Assembly (NCBI GenBank): GCA_022414725.1
Contig: CM039465.1
Location: 37,370,890-37,434,889 of the forward strand
Reading direction: 5' to 3'
DNA from: Microglena sp. YARC
Taxonomy: Eukaryota > Chlorophyta > Chlorophyceae > Chlamydomonadales > Chlamydomonadaceae
DNA length: 64,000 nt
Shown here: positions 42,501 to 52,708 of the stretch, piece by piece
Numbering within the stretch: position 1 is the stretch's first letter
Layout of the letters: each line of letters begins with the position of its first letter
Program-made: the position numbers and the translations under genes
The notes under the pieces: generated by a model
What the model was told of the DNA's origin: nothing
Seen by the model: only the letters and a program-made list of their open reading frames with translations
Databases searched by the model: none

Positions 42501-45500
42501 GTGTGTGGTGTATTTGACAAAGTGCAGCCTAAGAATTTAACATAGTGGTATTTAGGTTGGAGTTGGAGAGGTCAGCATTGCGTAGGTTAGCACTTCTCAA
42601 GTCGGCTCTGCTGATCTCTGCACCTGTGATTTTACAGCTGCGAGACGGGGGGGGGGGGGGGGGGTATGTGTGTATTCGACAGAGTGTAGCCTAAGACATT
42701 ATACATAATGCCATAGAGGTTGGGAGTCGGAGAGGTCCAGCATTGCGCAGATTAGCACTTCTCTGCTGATCTCTGTACCTGTGCTTTTCCAGCTACAGGA
42801 CAGGACAGGACAGGTGTGTGTGGTGTATTTGACAAAATGCAGCCTAAGACATTTTAACATAGTGGCATTTAGGTTGGAGTTGGAGAGATCACATTGCGTA
42901 GGTTAGCACATCTCAAGTTTGGCTCTGCTGATCTCTGCACCTGTGATTTTGCAGCTACAGGACAGGACAGACATGTGCGTGTGTGGGTGTATTTGACAAA
43001 GTGCAGCCTAAGACATTTAACATAGTGGCATTTAGGTTGGAGTTGGAGAGGTCAGCATTGCGTAGGTTAGCACTTCTCAAGTCGGCTCTGCTGATCTCTG
43101 CACCTGTGATTTTACAGCTGCGAGACGGGGGGGGGGGGGGGGGGTATGTGTGTATTGACAGAGTGTAGCCTAAGACATTATACATAATGCCATAGAGGTT
43201 GGAGTCAGAGAGGTCAGCATTGCGCAGATTAGCACTTCTTCTGCTGATCTCTGTACCTGTGCTTTTGCAGCTACAGACAGGACAGGACAGGTGTGTGTGT
43301 GTGGTGTATTTGACAAAGTGCAGCCTAAGACATTTAACATAGTGCATTTAGGTTGGAGTTGGAGAGATCACATTGCGTAGTTAGCACATCTCAAGTTGGC
43401 TCTGCTGATCTCTGCACCTGTGATTTTGCAGCTACAGGACAGGACAGACAGGTGTGTGTGTGTGTGTATTTGACAAAGTGCAGCCTAAGACATTTAACAT
43501 AGTGGTATTTAGTTGGAGTTGGAGAGCGTCAGCATTGCGTAGGTTAGCACTTCTCAAGTCGCTCTGCTGATCTCTGCACCTGTGATTTTACAGCTGCGAG
43601 ACGGGGGGGGGGGGGGGGGGGGTATGTGTGTATTTGACAGAGTGTAGCCTAAGACATTATACATAATGCCATAGAGGTTGGAGCCGGAGAGGTCAGCATT
43701 GCGCAGATTAGCACTTCTCTGCTGATCTCTGTACCTGTGCTTTTCCAGCTACAGGACAGGACAGGACAGGTGTGTGTGGTGTATTTGACAAAATGCAGCC
43801 TAAGACATTTAACATAGTGGCATTTAGGTTGGAGTTGGAGAGATCACATTGCGTAGGTTAGCACATCTCAAGTTGGCTCTGCTGATCTCTGCACCTGTGA
43901 TTTTGCAGCTACAGGACAGGACAGGACATGTGTGTGTGTGTGGTGTATTTGACAAAGTGCAGCCTAAGACATTTAACATAGTGGCATTTAGGTTGGAGTT
44001 GGAGAGGTCAGCATTGCGTAGGTTAGCACTTCTCAAGTCGGCTCTGCTGATCTCTGCACCTGTGATTTTACAGCTGCGAGACGGGGGGGGGGGGGGGGGT
44101 ATGTGTGTATTTGACAGAGTGTAGCCTAAGACATTATACATAATGCCATAGAGGTTGGAGTCAGAGAGGTCAGCATTGCGCAGATTAGCACTTCTCTGCT
44201 GATCTCTGTACCTGTGCTTTTGCAGCTACAGGACAGGACAGGACAGGTGTGTGTGTGTGGTGTATTTGACAAAGTGCAGCCTAAGACATTTAACATAGTG
44301 GCATTTAGGTTGGAGTTGGAGAGATCACATTGCGTAGGTTAGCACATCTCAAGTTGGCTCTGCTGATCTCTGCACCTGTGATTTTGCAGCTACAGGACAG
44401 GACAGGACAGGTGTGTGTGTGTGGTGTATTTGACAAAGTGCAGCCTAAGACATTTAACATAGTGGCATTTAGGTTGGAGTTGGAGAGGTCAGCATTGCGT
44501 AGGTTAGCACTTCTCAAGTCGGCTCTGCTGATCTCTGCACCTGTGATTTTACAGCTGCGAGACGGGGGGGGGGGGGGGGGTATGTGTGTATTTGACAGAG
44601 TGTAGCCTAAGACATTATACATAATGCCATAGAGGTTGGAGTCGGAGAGGTCAGCATTGCGCAGATTAGCACTTCTCTGCTGATCTCTGTACCTGTGCTT
44701 TTGCAGCTACAGGACAGGACAGGACAGGTGTGTGTGGTGTATTTGACAAAGTGCAGCCTAAGACATTTAACATAGTGGCATTTAGGTTGGAGTTGGAGAG
44801 ATCACATTGCGTAGGTTAGCACATCTCAAGTTGGCTCTGCTGATCTCTGCACCTGTGATTTTGCAGCTACAGGACAGGACAGGACATGTGTGTGTGTGTG
44901 GTGTATTTGACAAAGTGCAGCCTAAGACATTTAACATAGTGGCATTTAGGTTGGAGTTGGAGAGATCACATTGCGTAGGTTAGCACATCTCAAGTTGGCT
45001 CTGCTGATCTCTGCACCTGTGATTTTGCAGCTACAGGACAGGACAGGACAGGTGTGTGTGGTGTATTTGACAAAGTGCAGCCTAAGACATTTAACATAGA
45101 GGCATTTAGGTTGGTGTTGGAGAGGTCAGCATTGCGTAGGTTAGCACTTCTCAAGTCGGCTCTGCTGATCTCTGCACCTGTGATTTCAGCTGCGAGACGG
45201 GGGGGGGGGGGGGGGGGGGGGGGGTATGTGTGTATTTCACAGAGTGTAGCCTAAGACATTATACATAATGCCAGAGAGGTTGGAGTCGGAGAGGTCAGCA
45301 TTGCGCAGATTAGCACTTCTCTGCTGATCTCTGTACCTGTGCTTTTGCAGCTACAGGACAGGACAGGACAGGTGTGTGTGTGTGGTGTATTTGACAAAGT
45401 GCAGCCTAAGACATTTAACATAGTGGCATTTAGGTTGGAGTTGGAGAGGTCAGCATTGCGTAGGTTAGCACTTCTCAAGTCGGCTCTGCTGATCTCTGCA

Positions 45501-46046
45501 CCTGTGATTTTACAGCTGCGAGACGGGGGGGGGGGGGGGGGGGGGTTATGTGTGTATTTCACAGAGTGTAGCCTAAGACATTATACATAATGCCATAGAG
45601 GTTGGAGTCGGAGAGGTCAGCATTGCGCAGATTAGCACTTCTCTGCTGATCTCTGTACCTGTGCTTTTGCAGCTACAGGACAGGACAGGACAGGTGTGTG
45701 TGTGTGGTGTATTTGACAAAGTGCAGCCTAAGACATTATACATAGTGGCATTTAGGTTGGAGTTGGAGAGGTCAGCATTGCGTAGGTTAGCACATCTCTG
45801 CTGATCTCTGCACCTGTGATTTTGCAGCTACAGGACAGGGGTGTGCGTGTGTGTGGTGTGTGTGTGTGTGTGTGTGTGTGGGGTGGGGGGGGTATGTGTA
45901 TTTGCCTAAGTGTAGCCTAAGACATTAAGCATAGTGCCATAGAGGTTGGAGCCGGAGAGGTCAGCATTGCGCAGATTAGAACATCTCTGCTGATCTCTGC
46001 ACCTGTGATTTTGCAGCTACAGGACCTTGGTGTGTGTGTGTGTGTG

Positions 46047-46077
<31 letters not shown>

Positions 46078-47998
46078 GGGGGGGGGGGTATGTGTATTTG
46101 CCTAAGTGTAGCCTAAGACATTAAGCATAGTGCCATAGAGGTTGGAGTCGGAGAGGTCAGCATTGCGTAGGTTAGCACATCTCTGCTGATCTCTGCACCT
46201 GTGATTTTGCAGCTACAGGACATGGGTGGGTGGGTGGGGGGGTATTTGACAAAATGCAGCCTGACACTAAGCATAGTGCCATAGAGGTTGGAACCGGAGA
46301 GGTCAGCATTGCGTAGGTTAGCACTTCTCAAGTCAACTCTGCTGATATCTGTGTTCGCGATTTTTCAGCTGCAGGACGGACCGACAAACAGACAGGGGTG
46401 GGAATGGGGTGGGCTATGTGTGTGGGGTATATGTAGGGAACAGCAATACAATATGATGCCAGCAGTCAGACTAGGCTAAAGTTACCATTTATATACAATA
46501 TCATATGATGCGATTGTTATGATATCATATGATGCGATTGTTATGATATCATATGATATCATTGTCGCCTTTGGTCAACATCATATGATATTCCCAGTGT
46601 TCTTTTTTACGGCGACGCGTCGCCACTGCGTCGCCCACCCGTCGTGGCTGGGCGACGCATGGGTTTGGATAAACTAGTCACAATTGGCCTTCCCTCGCCC
46701 ACGAAGCTACAGAAGGCCATTGGCCAATTGTTTTTAGTCCCTAAGGACCCCCTAAATCTGCGCCCGCCGGCCTAACTGTAAAGGGGTGGCGCTTTGTGCC
46801 GCACACTACAAAATCCGGTGGGCTACTCAACGTTTCTGAAATCAGGTTTGAGTAGCACACTCTGGTGGGCTACTCAACTTTTCTGAAATCAGGCTTAGCC
46901 CACCCGGCTACAGAACCTTGCCTAGAAAAATCTGAAATAAAAAACACTGGATATGCCTGTCCATACATATGACACATACGGATACATCCATGATGAAGCA
47001 TTGCTTGGGTCAGATGGATGCAGGTCCCTACTTATGGGTCAGTATGGGCACAGATGGATATACCAGCCACTGTTTGTTTTTTGGGCTACGTGTAGCAGCT
47101 TCTAGGAAGCTCCTTTCACCCGCCTATGGGCCAAATCTGAAGCTAGCTAGTGCCTCTGAAAGCTAGCATGACAGGCATTGCAATGCAGCTATAATCCTTG
47201 GCCTCGAATCAGTCGCTGCCTATCAGAGCTGGGTGCAAGCTGCTATGCGTAGCCTGAACAAGTCCTAGGCATAGCACAGTATAGGGCGGAGCGCAAAGCG
47301 CGGAGCCCCGGGAGGTTTGGTGGGCAGCACGTCTACTGTTTGTTTTTTGGGCTACGCGTATCAGCTTCTAGGAAGCTCCTTTCACCCACCTTTGGGCCCA
47401 ACCTGAAGCTAGCTAGTGCCTCTGAAAGCATATAGCATGACAGGCATTCCAATGCAGCTTTACTCCTTGGCCTCGAATCAGTCGCTGCCTAACAGAGCTG
47501 GGTGGAAGCTGCTGTGCGTAGCCCGAACAAGAGCTAGGCATAGCACGGTATAGGACTGAGCGCAAAGCGCGGAGCCCCAGGGGTTCGGGGGGCAGCACGT
47601 CGCACTAGGGTTGCACTGGGCTTCACTGGGTTTGCACTGAGTCGCTCAATTATAAAATACAAAACACTGGTGCAACCAGGGGGTAGTGAGAAAGTTGTTT
47701 TCACATACCTATGTCGAAGTTTTTATAATCTGCCCCCCCCCCCCCCCCCCCCACCCACCCACCACACAAAAAACCATATCTACCGGGGTGCAACTTACTT
47801 TTCACAGCTAGCATCATTCATGAGGACACTGTGGGAGTCGGGGGGGTCGGGGTGCAGCACGTCGCTCTGGGGTCGCACCTAGTCCTTCAATTATAAAATA
47901 CAAAACACTGGTGCAACTTACTTTTCGCAGTTTGCATCATTCATGAGGACACCGGACAGCACCTTCTTGCCGAGATCAAGATTGGAGAAGTCACATCC
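37873..47998 (-). CDS. Pentapeptide-repeat protein gene (partial; at least 3 exons)
   Basis: Exons in transcript order are 47922-47998, 39010-39155 and 37873-38023; at least one linking exon is missing or unrecognised because the phase of the first does not meet the second. The product folds as a right-handed beta-helix of A(D/N)LxX repeats (GCDFSNLDLGKK, ADLRSANLRNADLSDSNL, GADLRGAQFENTIL). The C-terminal FEG...SDVERLCENPTL resembles the tail of plant and algal plastid-lumen pentapeptide proteins, whose function is unknown; that placement is inference and no transit peptide is visible. The introns contain the 478-bp exon-derived satellite, a LINE fragment and MITEs. Confidence 0.68.
38035..38175 (+). 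mobile_element. LINE 3'-end fragment (inverted relative to the others)
   Basis: Reverse complement of the 3' UTR of the three LINE copies: TCCTCGACACCCCCTGAAAA, TTTGCTTTGTGGTGCTTTTT, AAAGCACAGAGTCTCGTACA, GGCGGTGTCAAG, then ACATGTAATG, the first tail unit. Diverged; sits in the last intron of the pentapeptide gene. Confidence 0.85.
38390..38835 (-). repeat. Array of 4 copies of the penultimate exon's 3' edge
   Basis: Units of about 110-150 bp share GTGTTCTCAAACTGAAATTA, the complement of the exon end (CAGTTTGAGAACAC), and AAATCAAATATGAACCGAAA. The copy at 38655-38700 also keeps the coding end and donor (TTGGCAAGG). Confidence 0.85.
39010..39155 (-). CDS. Pentapeptide gene, penultimate exon (parent of the array)
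   Basis: Acceptor TCATTGGTGCAG, donor TTTGGCAAG|GTCGGT; 146 bp. ISRADLRSANLRNADLSDSN, then LYGTMLNGADLRGAQFENTI and LTMASFGK: eight to nine consecutive pentapeptides. It needs one base from the preceding exon and ends on a whole codon that continues into the terminal exon. Confidence 0.8.
39156..46375 (-). repeat. Exon-derived satellite: 160-bp monomers in 478-bp trimers, about 40 monomers
   Basis: Each monomer, minus strand, contains an acceptor-like ...CACAG, GTGCAGAGATCAGCAGA, the pentapeptide-coding AACCTACGCAATGCTGACCT or AATGTGATCT, a variant of AACCTAAATGCCACTATGTT, then GTCTTAGGCTGCAC and a GT/CA or C-run. Three types alternate: one with TTTACAGCTGCGAGAC and a G-run, one with GTACCTGTGCTTTTGCAGCT, one with CATCTCAAGTTGGC. 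The marker AATGCCATAGAGGTTGGA recurs near 40325, 40800, 41283, 41761, 42230, 42708, 43190, 43669, 44148, 44626, 45270 and 45590: 478-bp spacing except the last two (644 and 320, summing to two units). Ends at 39.2-40.2 kb and 45.7-46.4 kb are diverged. Copies lack the exon's last third and its donor. Confidence 0.93.
46434..46965 (+). mobile_element. MITE-1 element, copy 4, interrupted by a hAT-like element
   Basis: Left part TAGGGAACAGCAATACAATA...CGCCTTTGGTCAACATCATA, right part ATGCCTGTCCATA. The 24109-24259 copy supplies the uninterrupted form (ATTATATGATATGCTGGTCC). A TGATGCGATTGTTATGATAT block is duplicated inside. Confidence 0.85.
46587..46957 (+). mobile_element. hAT-like miniature element nested in MITE-1
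   Basis: Element 46595-46949 (355 bp), ends CAGTGTTCTTTTTTAC and ATAAAAAACACTG, flanked by GATATTCC and GATATGCC (7 of 8 identical). Interior shares GCGACGCGTCGCC and GGGCGACGCATGGGT with 11665-11872, plus a local tandem TCTGGTGGGCTACTCAACNT. No transposase. Confidence 0.85.
47068..47671 (+). mobile_element. hAT-like family element with internal tandem duplication
   Basis: Starts CACTGTTTGTTTTTTGGGCT and ends TAAAATACAAAACACTG. A segment of about 265 bp (GGCTACGTGTAGCAGCTTCT ... GCGCAAAGCGCGGAGCCCC) is present twice (47076-47331, 47345-47600). Truncated relatives: 47828-47912 (right end) and 48353-48545 (left end). No target duplication recognised. Confidence 0.65.
47790..47832 (-). repeat. 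Copy of the first pentapeptide exon's 3' edge with donor
   Basis: TTACTTTTCACAGCTAGCAT and CATTCATGAGGACAC repeat 47918-47951; minus strand keeps the GTAAGTTGCACC donor. Confidence 0.88.
47922..47998 (-). CDS. Pentapeptide gene, upstream exon
   Basis: Acceptor TTCATACAACCCAG, donor GAAAA|GTAAGTTG; 77 bp. GCDFSNLDLGKKVLSGVLMN with DANCE fits degenerate pentapeptides. It ends two bases into a codon, which does not fit the exon at 39.1 kb, so another exon must lie between. Upstream exons and the start codon are not found. Confidence 0.65.
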
Positions 47999-48019
47999 CT
48001 GGGTTGTATGAAATAAGAG

Positions 48020-48345
48020 GGTGTTAGGTGTGGGCAACCATGTTGATGGTGGTGTTGGTGCTGGTGTTGGTGGTGTTGGTGGTGATGATGGTGGTGGTGA
48101 TGGCAGCCGTGTTGATAGTGCTGGTGATGGCAGCCGTGTTGATGGTGGTGGTGATGGCAGACGTCTTGATGGTGCTGGTGGTGATGGCAGCCTTGTTGAT
48201 GGTCGTGGTGATGGCAGCCGTGTTGAAAGTGGTGTTGATGATGGTGTTGATGGTGATCAAAGTGGTGTTGGTTTGTATGGTCTTGGTGTTTGTGTTGGCG
48301 ACGGTGTAGGCGTTGTTGTTAGCGGCGGCGGCAGTGGTGGTGGTC
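48020..48345 (+). repeat. GGTGTTGATGGT-type minisatellite
   Basis: Imperfect 27-bp units around GTGATGGCAGCCGTGTTGAT. Confidence 0.92.
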
Positions 48346-48547
48346 CCCTGGAGCACTGTTTTTTTCCGGTTTCGTGCAGCAGCTTCTAGGTAGCTCCCCC
48401 AACCAACCAGTGGGCTACACTCAATGATTCCAGCAGTGCTAGAAAACTAAGAATGGCAGCTTAAAGGTGAGCTAGGTTGCATACGGTTTGACTAGGTAGC
48501 CAGGAAAGACAGTTGCCCAGAAGCTGCTGCTTGTAGCTGAAATGAAC

Positions 48548-48757
48548 AAACCTATGCAGCGTCGCAAGCGACGCGGAAAATTGACGGAGTTTGCTGGAAA
48601 CAGAACGACAGGTGGCGACGGACTGGACCTGACCGAAGCCAGTTAGTTATGAGACAGTTGGCTGACGTGTCAGCCTTCAATTGTTTTGTCGCACAGACAG
48701 ACAACGGGGTGAATATGGGGCTCCCGCCCCCTAAGAGGGGGGCTCCACCAAAAATCG
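48548..48757 (+). mobile_element. REP-A element, copy 4
   Basis: GCGTCGCAAGCGACGCGG hairpin, CGACAGGTGGCGACGG, AGTTAGTTATGAGACAGTTG, GGGGCTCCCGCCCC...GGGGGGCTCC, and A-run. Confidence 0.82.
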
Positions 48758-48992
48758 GCTGTAAATGATCAGCAGTACACACAATTTTTCTGTAAATGAT
48801 GAGCGGTGCACACAGATCAGCTGTTAATGATCAGCAGTACAAAAATTGGCTGTTAATTATCAGCAGTACACACAAATCAGCTGTTAATGATCAGCAGTAC
48901 ATAAAAGTGGCTGTAAATGATCAGCAGTACACCAAAAAATCAGTGATGATCAGCAGTGCACAAAAAACAACTGTTAATGATCTGGATTTTGA
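48757..48992 (+). repeat. 32-bp tandem repeat, about 8 copies
   Basis: Unit around CTGTTAATGATCAGCAGTAC followed by ACACAAATCAG; begins at the end of REP-A copy 4. Confidence 0.93.
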
Positions 48993-49014
48993 AAATAATT
49001 CCTGTTCTTGTCTT

Positions 49015-49290
49015 CCTGGTTGGCCCCAGTGCAAGCAAGCGGGCAGGCCCCCTCAACCTCACGCCTCAAAATAAGGCATACTTCAAAAAAAAAATCCTGC
49101 TACTGCAAGCTGTCCTAGGACTCACCCTTACGTCTACCTCGGCCTCGATTGCCCCTCCTGCAAAGCAAGAGCAAGTTCACAATTTTTGAAATGTCACAGT
49201 GGAATTGGTGGTTGGCCCCAGTGCAAGCACACGGGCTGGCCCCTCCAACCTCCCGCCTTCAGGCGTACTATTTATTTATTCAGTTGAAAT
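49015..49290 (+). repeat. Two dispersed relatives of the 102-bp satellite unit
   Basis: GTTGGCCCCAGTGCAAGCAA...CCCCCTCAACCTCACGCCT at 49019-49075 and GTTGGCCCCAGTGCAAGCAC...GGCGTACTATTTATTT at 49211-49278. Both read GTGCAAGCA where the satellite reads GTGAAAGAA. Confidence 0.85.
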
Positions 49291-49299
49291 GTAACAAGT

Positions 49300-49800
49300 T
49301 TGTCGGAGTGGGTGGGTGGATGGGAGCTGGTGGGTGGGTAGGTAAGTGGGTGTGGAGTGTGGTGTGGTGTGGCGAGCTAAGATGTGCAAATGGTGTATAC
49401 CAGCCAACTTCCACAATGTGGCTGCGTGTTTGCCTTAGTGCGTGCCTGCTGTCTGGCTGGCTGTGTCTATGGCTGTGTGTGTGGAAGGAGGGGGAGGGGC
49501 GATCAACAAGTGGTGACTGACCATAGGACACCTCCATTGAAAAACATTGCCTGAGTGTGTGGCTGTGTGTGTGGCTGTGAGTTTTGCTGTGTGTGGCTGT
49601 GTGTGGCTGTGTGTGTGGAAGGAGGAGGAGAGGCGAGCAACAAGTGGTGACTAACCTTGGGACATCTCCATTGAAAACTACATGTACGTGTGTGTGGCTG
49701 TGCGTGTGGCTGTGTGTGTGGAAGGAGGCAGTGCATGGAAGGAAGCAGAAGGGCGCGCAACAAGTGGTAACTAACCTCCGGCCACCTCCAGTGAGAATTT
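49300..49800 (+). repeat. GT-rich tract and about 135-bp tandem repeat (3 copies)
   Basis: GTGTGTGGCTGTG runs, with GCAACAAGTGGTGACTAAC and GACACCTCCATTGAAAA-type blocks at 49503, 49639 and 49757. The last merges into the uS9-like unit (CACCTCCAGTGAGAATTTGG). Confidence 0.88.
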
Positions 49801-50542
49801 GGCCCTGGTGTTGGCAAACTTGTCAAATGATGCGATCGAACACCTGCAGCACAATGGGGTAGTGGAGGGGAATGTTTTCAATATTTACATTTGTGTTAGA
49901 AAAATAATGTTTTCGACATTTATATTTCGTTCGTTCAGGTTGGGCCCCAGCCAGACTCAAGCCAGACCTGCAAAAACTCATACAACTTCTCAAAACCCAA
50001 CCAGACCTCTGACTGCCTTCATCTCTGGCGCAATAAATCGTAAAAATACGCCTGATCTGCGTATGTGCATCTCAGAATGGTGCGGACACGGTCAATTCAT
50101 TATGTGCCTCTTTTTTTTGAATCAAAAACCACGAGGTCAGATGAAATGAGAAATGATGTTCCAAATGTGTACAAGAAAAAAGGTGGTGGAATAATTTGTC
50201 AAGCGGAGGCTACTCAATTAGGACTTGCACGAGCAGTTTTTGGTACGAAACGTTTGCCATATGACGTGTTAGTGAACCTGCCTGAAAATGAGGACGAGGA
50301 GGGGAAACAGTTTTGGGCTTCACGTACCGGTAGATAATAATTTCTTCTTTTCTATTTAAATTAGACGTGAACCTGTGTGAGCAATAACAACTACCAGGGA
50401 TGAATTTACTGATTTTAGTCTATACCGCAAAAAGATGAAACTCCTAATTATTTTTGTACAGCTGGTCACACTCAAGGAATCATGTACCCGCATCACTATA
50501 AGCAAGAGGGGGAGAAACGGAATAGGGGTTTACGTGTCGGTA

Positions 50543-51550
50543 TCTCCATAAGTGCCTAAGTCCTAAAACGCCCTAAGTTGAATCGCTATAGTGATTCAAG
50601 GTCCTACACGAGCCCAACTGCTCGGAGTTGAATTCTGAGTATATCATATTGTTCGTAAGTGCGTCAGCTAGGCGCGCACCTTATTTCTGTTCGCATTCCC
50701 ATCTAGCCGCGAGCAGCCCAGCTCGGGAGGCCGGCTGGCAGTACACGAGATGTACAAAAAGCTTGAACCGACTTCAACGAGATCGCGATACGGGATCGCG
50801 CGAGCTCCCGTGACTGAAGTTTTCGCGGGATGAAAGGAGTATCGAACCCCTACCACAAGGTCGGAGGCTGCGCTTCAGCCTCGGCCTCGGAATATACTGG
50901 AAAATACAAGTCGAAAATTCACCCCCCAGACCCAATTCCACCTCTCAACTTGAGATTTCACCCCCCATTCCTAAATACAAATCTCGCTTCAGATGTGGTC
51001 GTTAAAAGAAAAGTTTTTTTTTTTGAAAAGTGTAATTTGAAATTTGAAAAACTTTTGTTTTGTTTTCAGTTATGCTACATGCTATCAAGCAAAAACTGAA
51101 GCTCAGAATGATGCAAATGAGTCTAGGCAGCTACGTACATGAGTTAGGACACCCACGAAATGCAAATTAACAGTGAGTTTTGGCTCTGTGTACTTCTGTA
51201 CCGCCTGTACGCTACATCCCACAACCTGCCATCACCATGACATGTACAGGAAGGTGTGAGCTGTAGGACTACCTACTTTTTATTTTAATGGAATTTGTTT
51301 TGAGCGCGATAGACCTTGTATCATCTTTATACAAAAGGTGATTCAACTTAGGGAAGCCCATAGTTAAGAAATTAGCATGTTTCACTTGACCTGGTTCCCA
51401 CCAATTGAGCAAACCCAAATTTGAGTATTTTTACATATTGACCTGATGCGGATGGGCAACTTTATGCCAAAAAATATTTGTCTTTGGACTGGAGGCCATA
51501 GGCTAAAACCAATCAATTCATGCTCACCAAGACTTAGGCACCTATCGAGT
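50543..51550 (+). mobile_element. TA-flanked inverted-repeat transposon A, non-autonomous (1008 bp)
   Basis: Left end TCTCCATAAGTGCCTAAGTC, right end GACTTAGGCACCTATCGAGT, flanked by TA on both sides, as in Tc1/mariner-type insertion. The flanks rejoin to match 53335-53370 (GGAACGGTTTAGGGCTGTAC...ATATTTATGC), an unoccupied site. Interior aligns along its length with element B; no transposase frame. Confidence 0.85.
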
Positions 51551-51655
51551 TAGATAATATATTTATGCTCAACAAGAATTTATTATTTTCTTGATAAATA
51601 ATATGTTATATATAACAATGCAAGTACCGGGAATGAACTTTCTGATTTTATTCTA

Positions 51656-52708
51656 TCTCCATAGGTGCCTAAGTCTGAAAACGCCCTAAGTCGATACAAG
51701 AATGTGATACTGAGCCGTACATGGCCCAAACTGCTCGGAATCGAATTCTGTCAGGCTCATATTGTTCCCGACGGTGTCAGCTATGCGGGCAGCTACTTAT
51801 CGTGCGCGTTCGCATCTGGTCGCGAGCAGCCTTGTTCGGCAGGCCGGTGGCAGTACGTCAGATGTGCGATAATTAGTGATACAAATCCAGATCGCGTCAG
51901 ATACGAGGCCGCGCGAGCTATTCCGAAGAAAGGTACCTCGGGACGAAAGGCTTATCGAACCCCTGTTACAAGGTCGGAGGCTGCGCTTCAGCCTTGGCCT
52001 CGGAATCTACTGAAGTAGCTGTACATCTCAAGATTTCACCTCCCAGTGGCCTACCACACCATGGCTCAGGATTAGTGTGTGTTTTCAACGATCTACCCCA
52101 AATCAAAAACTGAGTTCAGATGTGGATGTTTGAAGACAAATTAAAAAAATGTTTGTTTTTTTAATTTATTTTCAAAAACTATTTGAATTTTGAATTTTGA
52201 ATATTCGAAAAAAATAAAAAGTTATTCTGCATTCTATATCTTGAGATAGAGCAAAACCTAGGCCCAAAATGTTTAAATTCAGGCTGTGCAACTCTGACCT
52301 AGACTTAGGACACCCACGAAATGTAAATAATCAGTGTTTTGGGGGTCCGTACTCAACTGTACTGCCTGTGTACTGCCTTCCAAGACCTTCCGTATCAACT
52401 ACTGGTAGGGAAAGACATTACACAGCATTTGTACCCAGTGTTCTTTTAAAATGGCTTGTTTCAGTCGCGAAAGGCTCCGTATCACTTCCTACGTAAAACC
52501 CGTATCGACTTAGGGAACCCCATAGTAACAAATTAGCATGTTTCACTTGACCTGGTCCCCACCATTTGAGAAACCCAAATCCGAGTATTTGTGTGTTGAA
52601 CTGATGTGGTTGGGCAACTTATTAGCAAAAAATCTTTGTTTTTGGACTTGAGGGCATAGGCTCAATCCATCCGTATCACTGAGGGTCTGACTTAGGCACC
52701 TATGGAGA
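51656..52708 (+). mobile_element. TA-flanked inverted-repeat transposon B, non-autonomous (1053 bp)
   Basis: Ends TCTCCATAGGTGCCTAAGTC and GACTTAGGCACCTATGGAGA are exact 20-bp inverses. TA duplication at 51654-51655 and 52709-52710. Unoccupied site: 53667-53700 (TCTGATTTTAGTCTAATGCA). Subterminal blocks AAAACGCCCTAAGT and TGATACTGAG/CAGTGATACG extend the inverse symmetry. Long stop-free stretch 51665-52018 without known motif. Confidence 0.92.

Noticed and set aside
41466..45590. Plus-strand frames (LALLISAPVILQLQD-type) in the 39-46 kb array
   Set aside because: Antisense of the pentapeptide exon copies; the minus strand carries the recognisable repeat and splice sites.
48024..48389. Gly/Asp- or Thr/Asn-rich frames at 48 kb
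   Set aside because: Translation of a GGTGTTGAT minisatellite.
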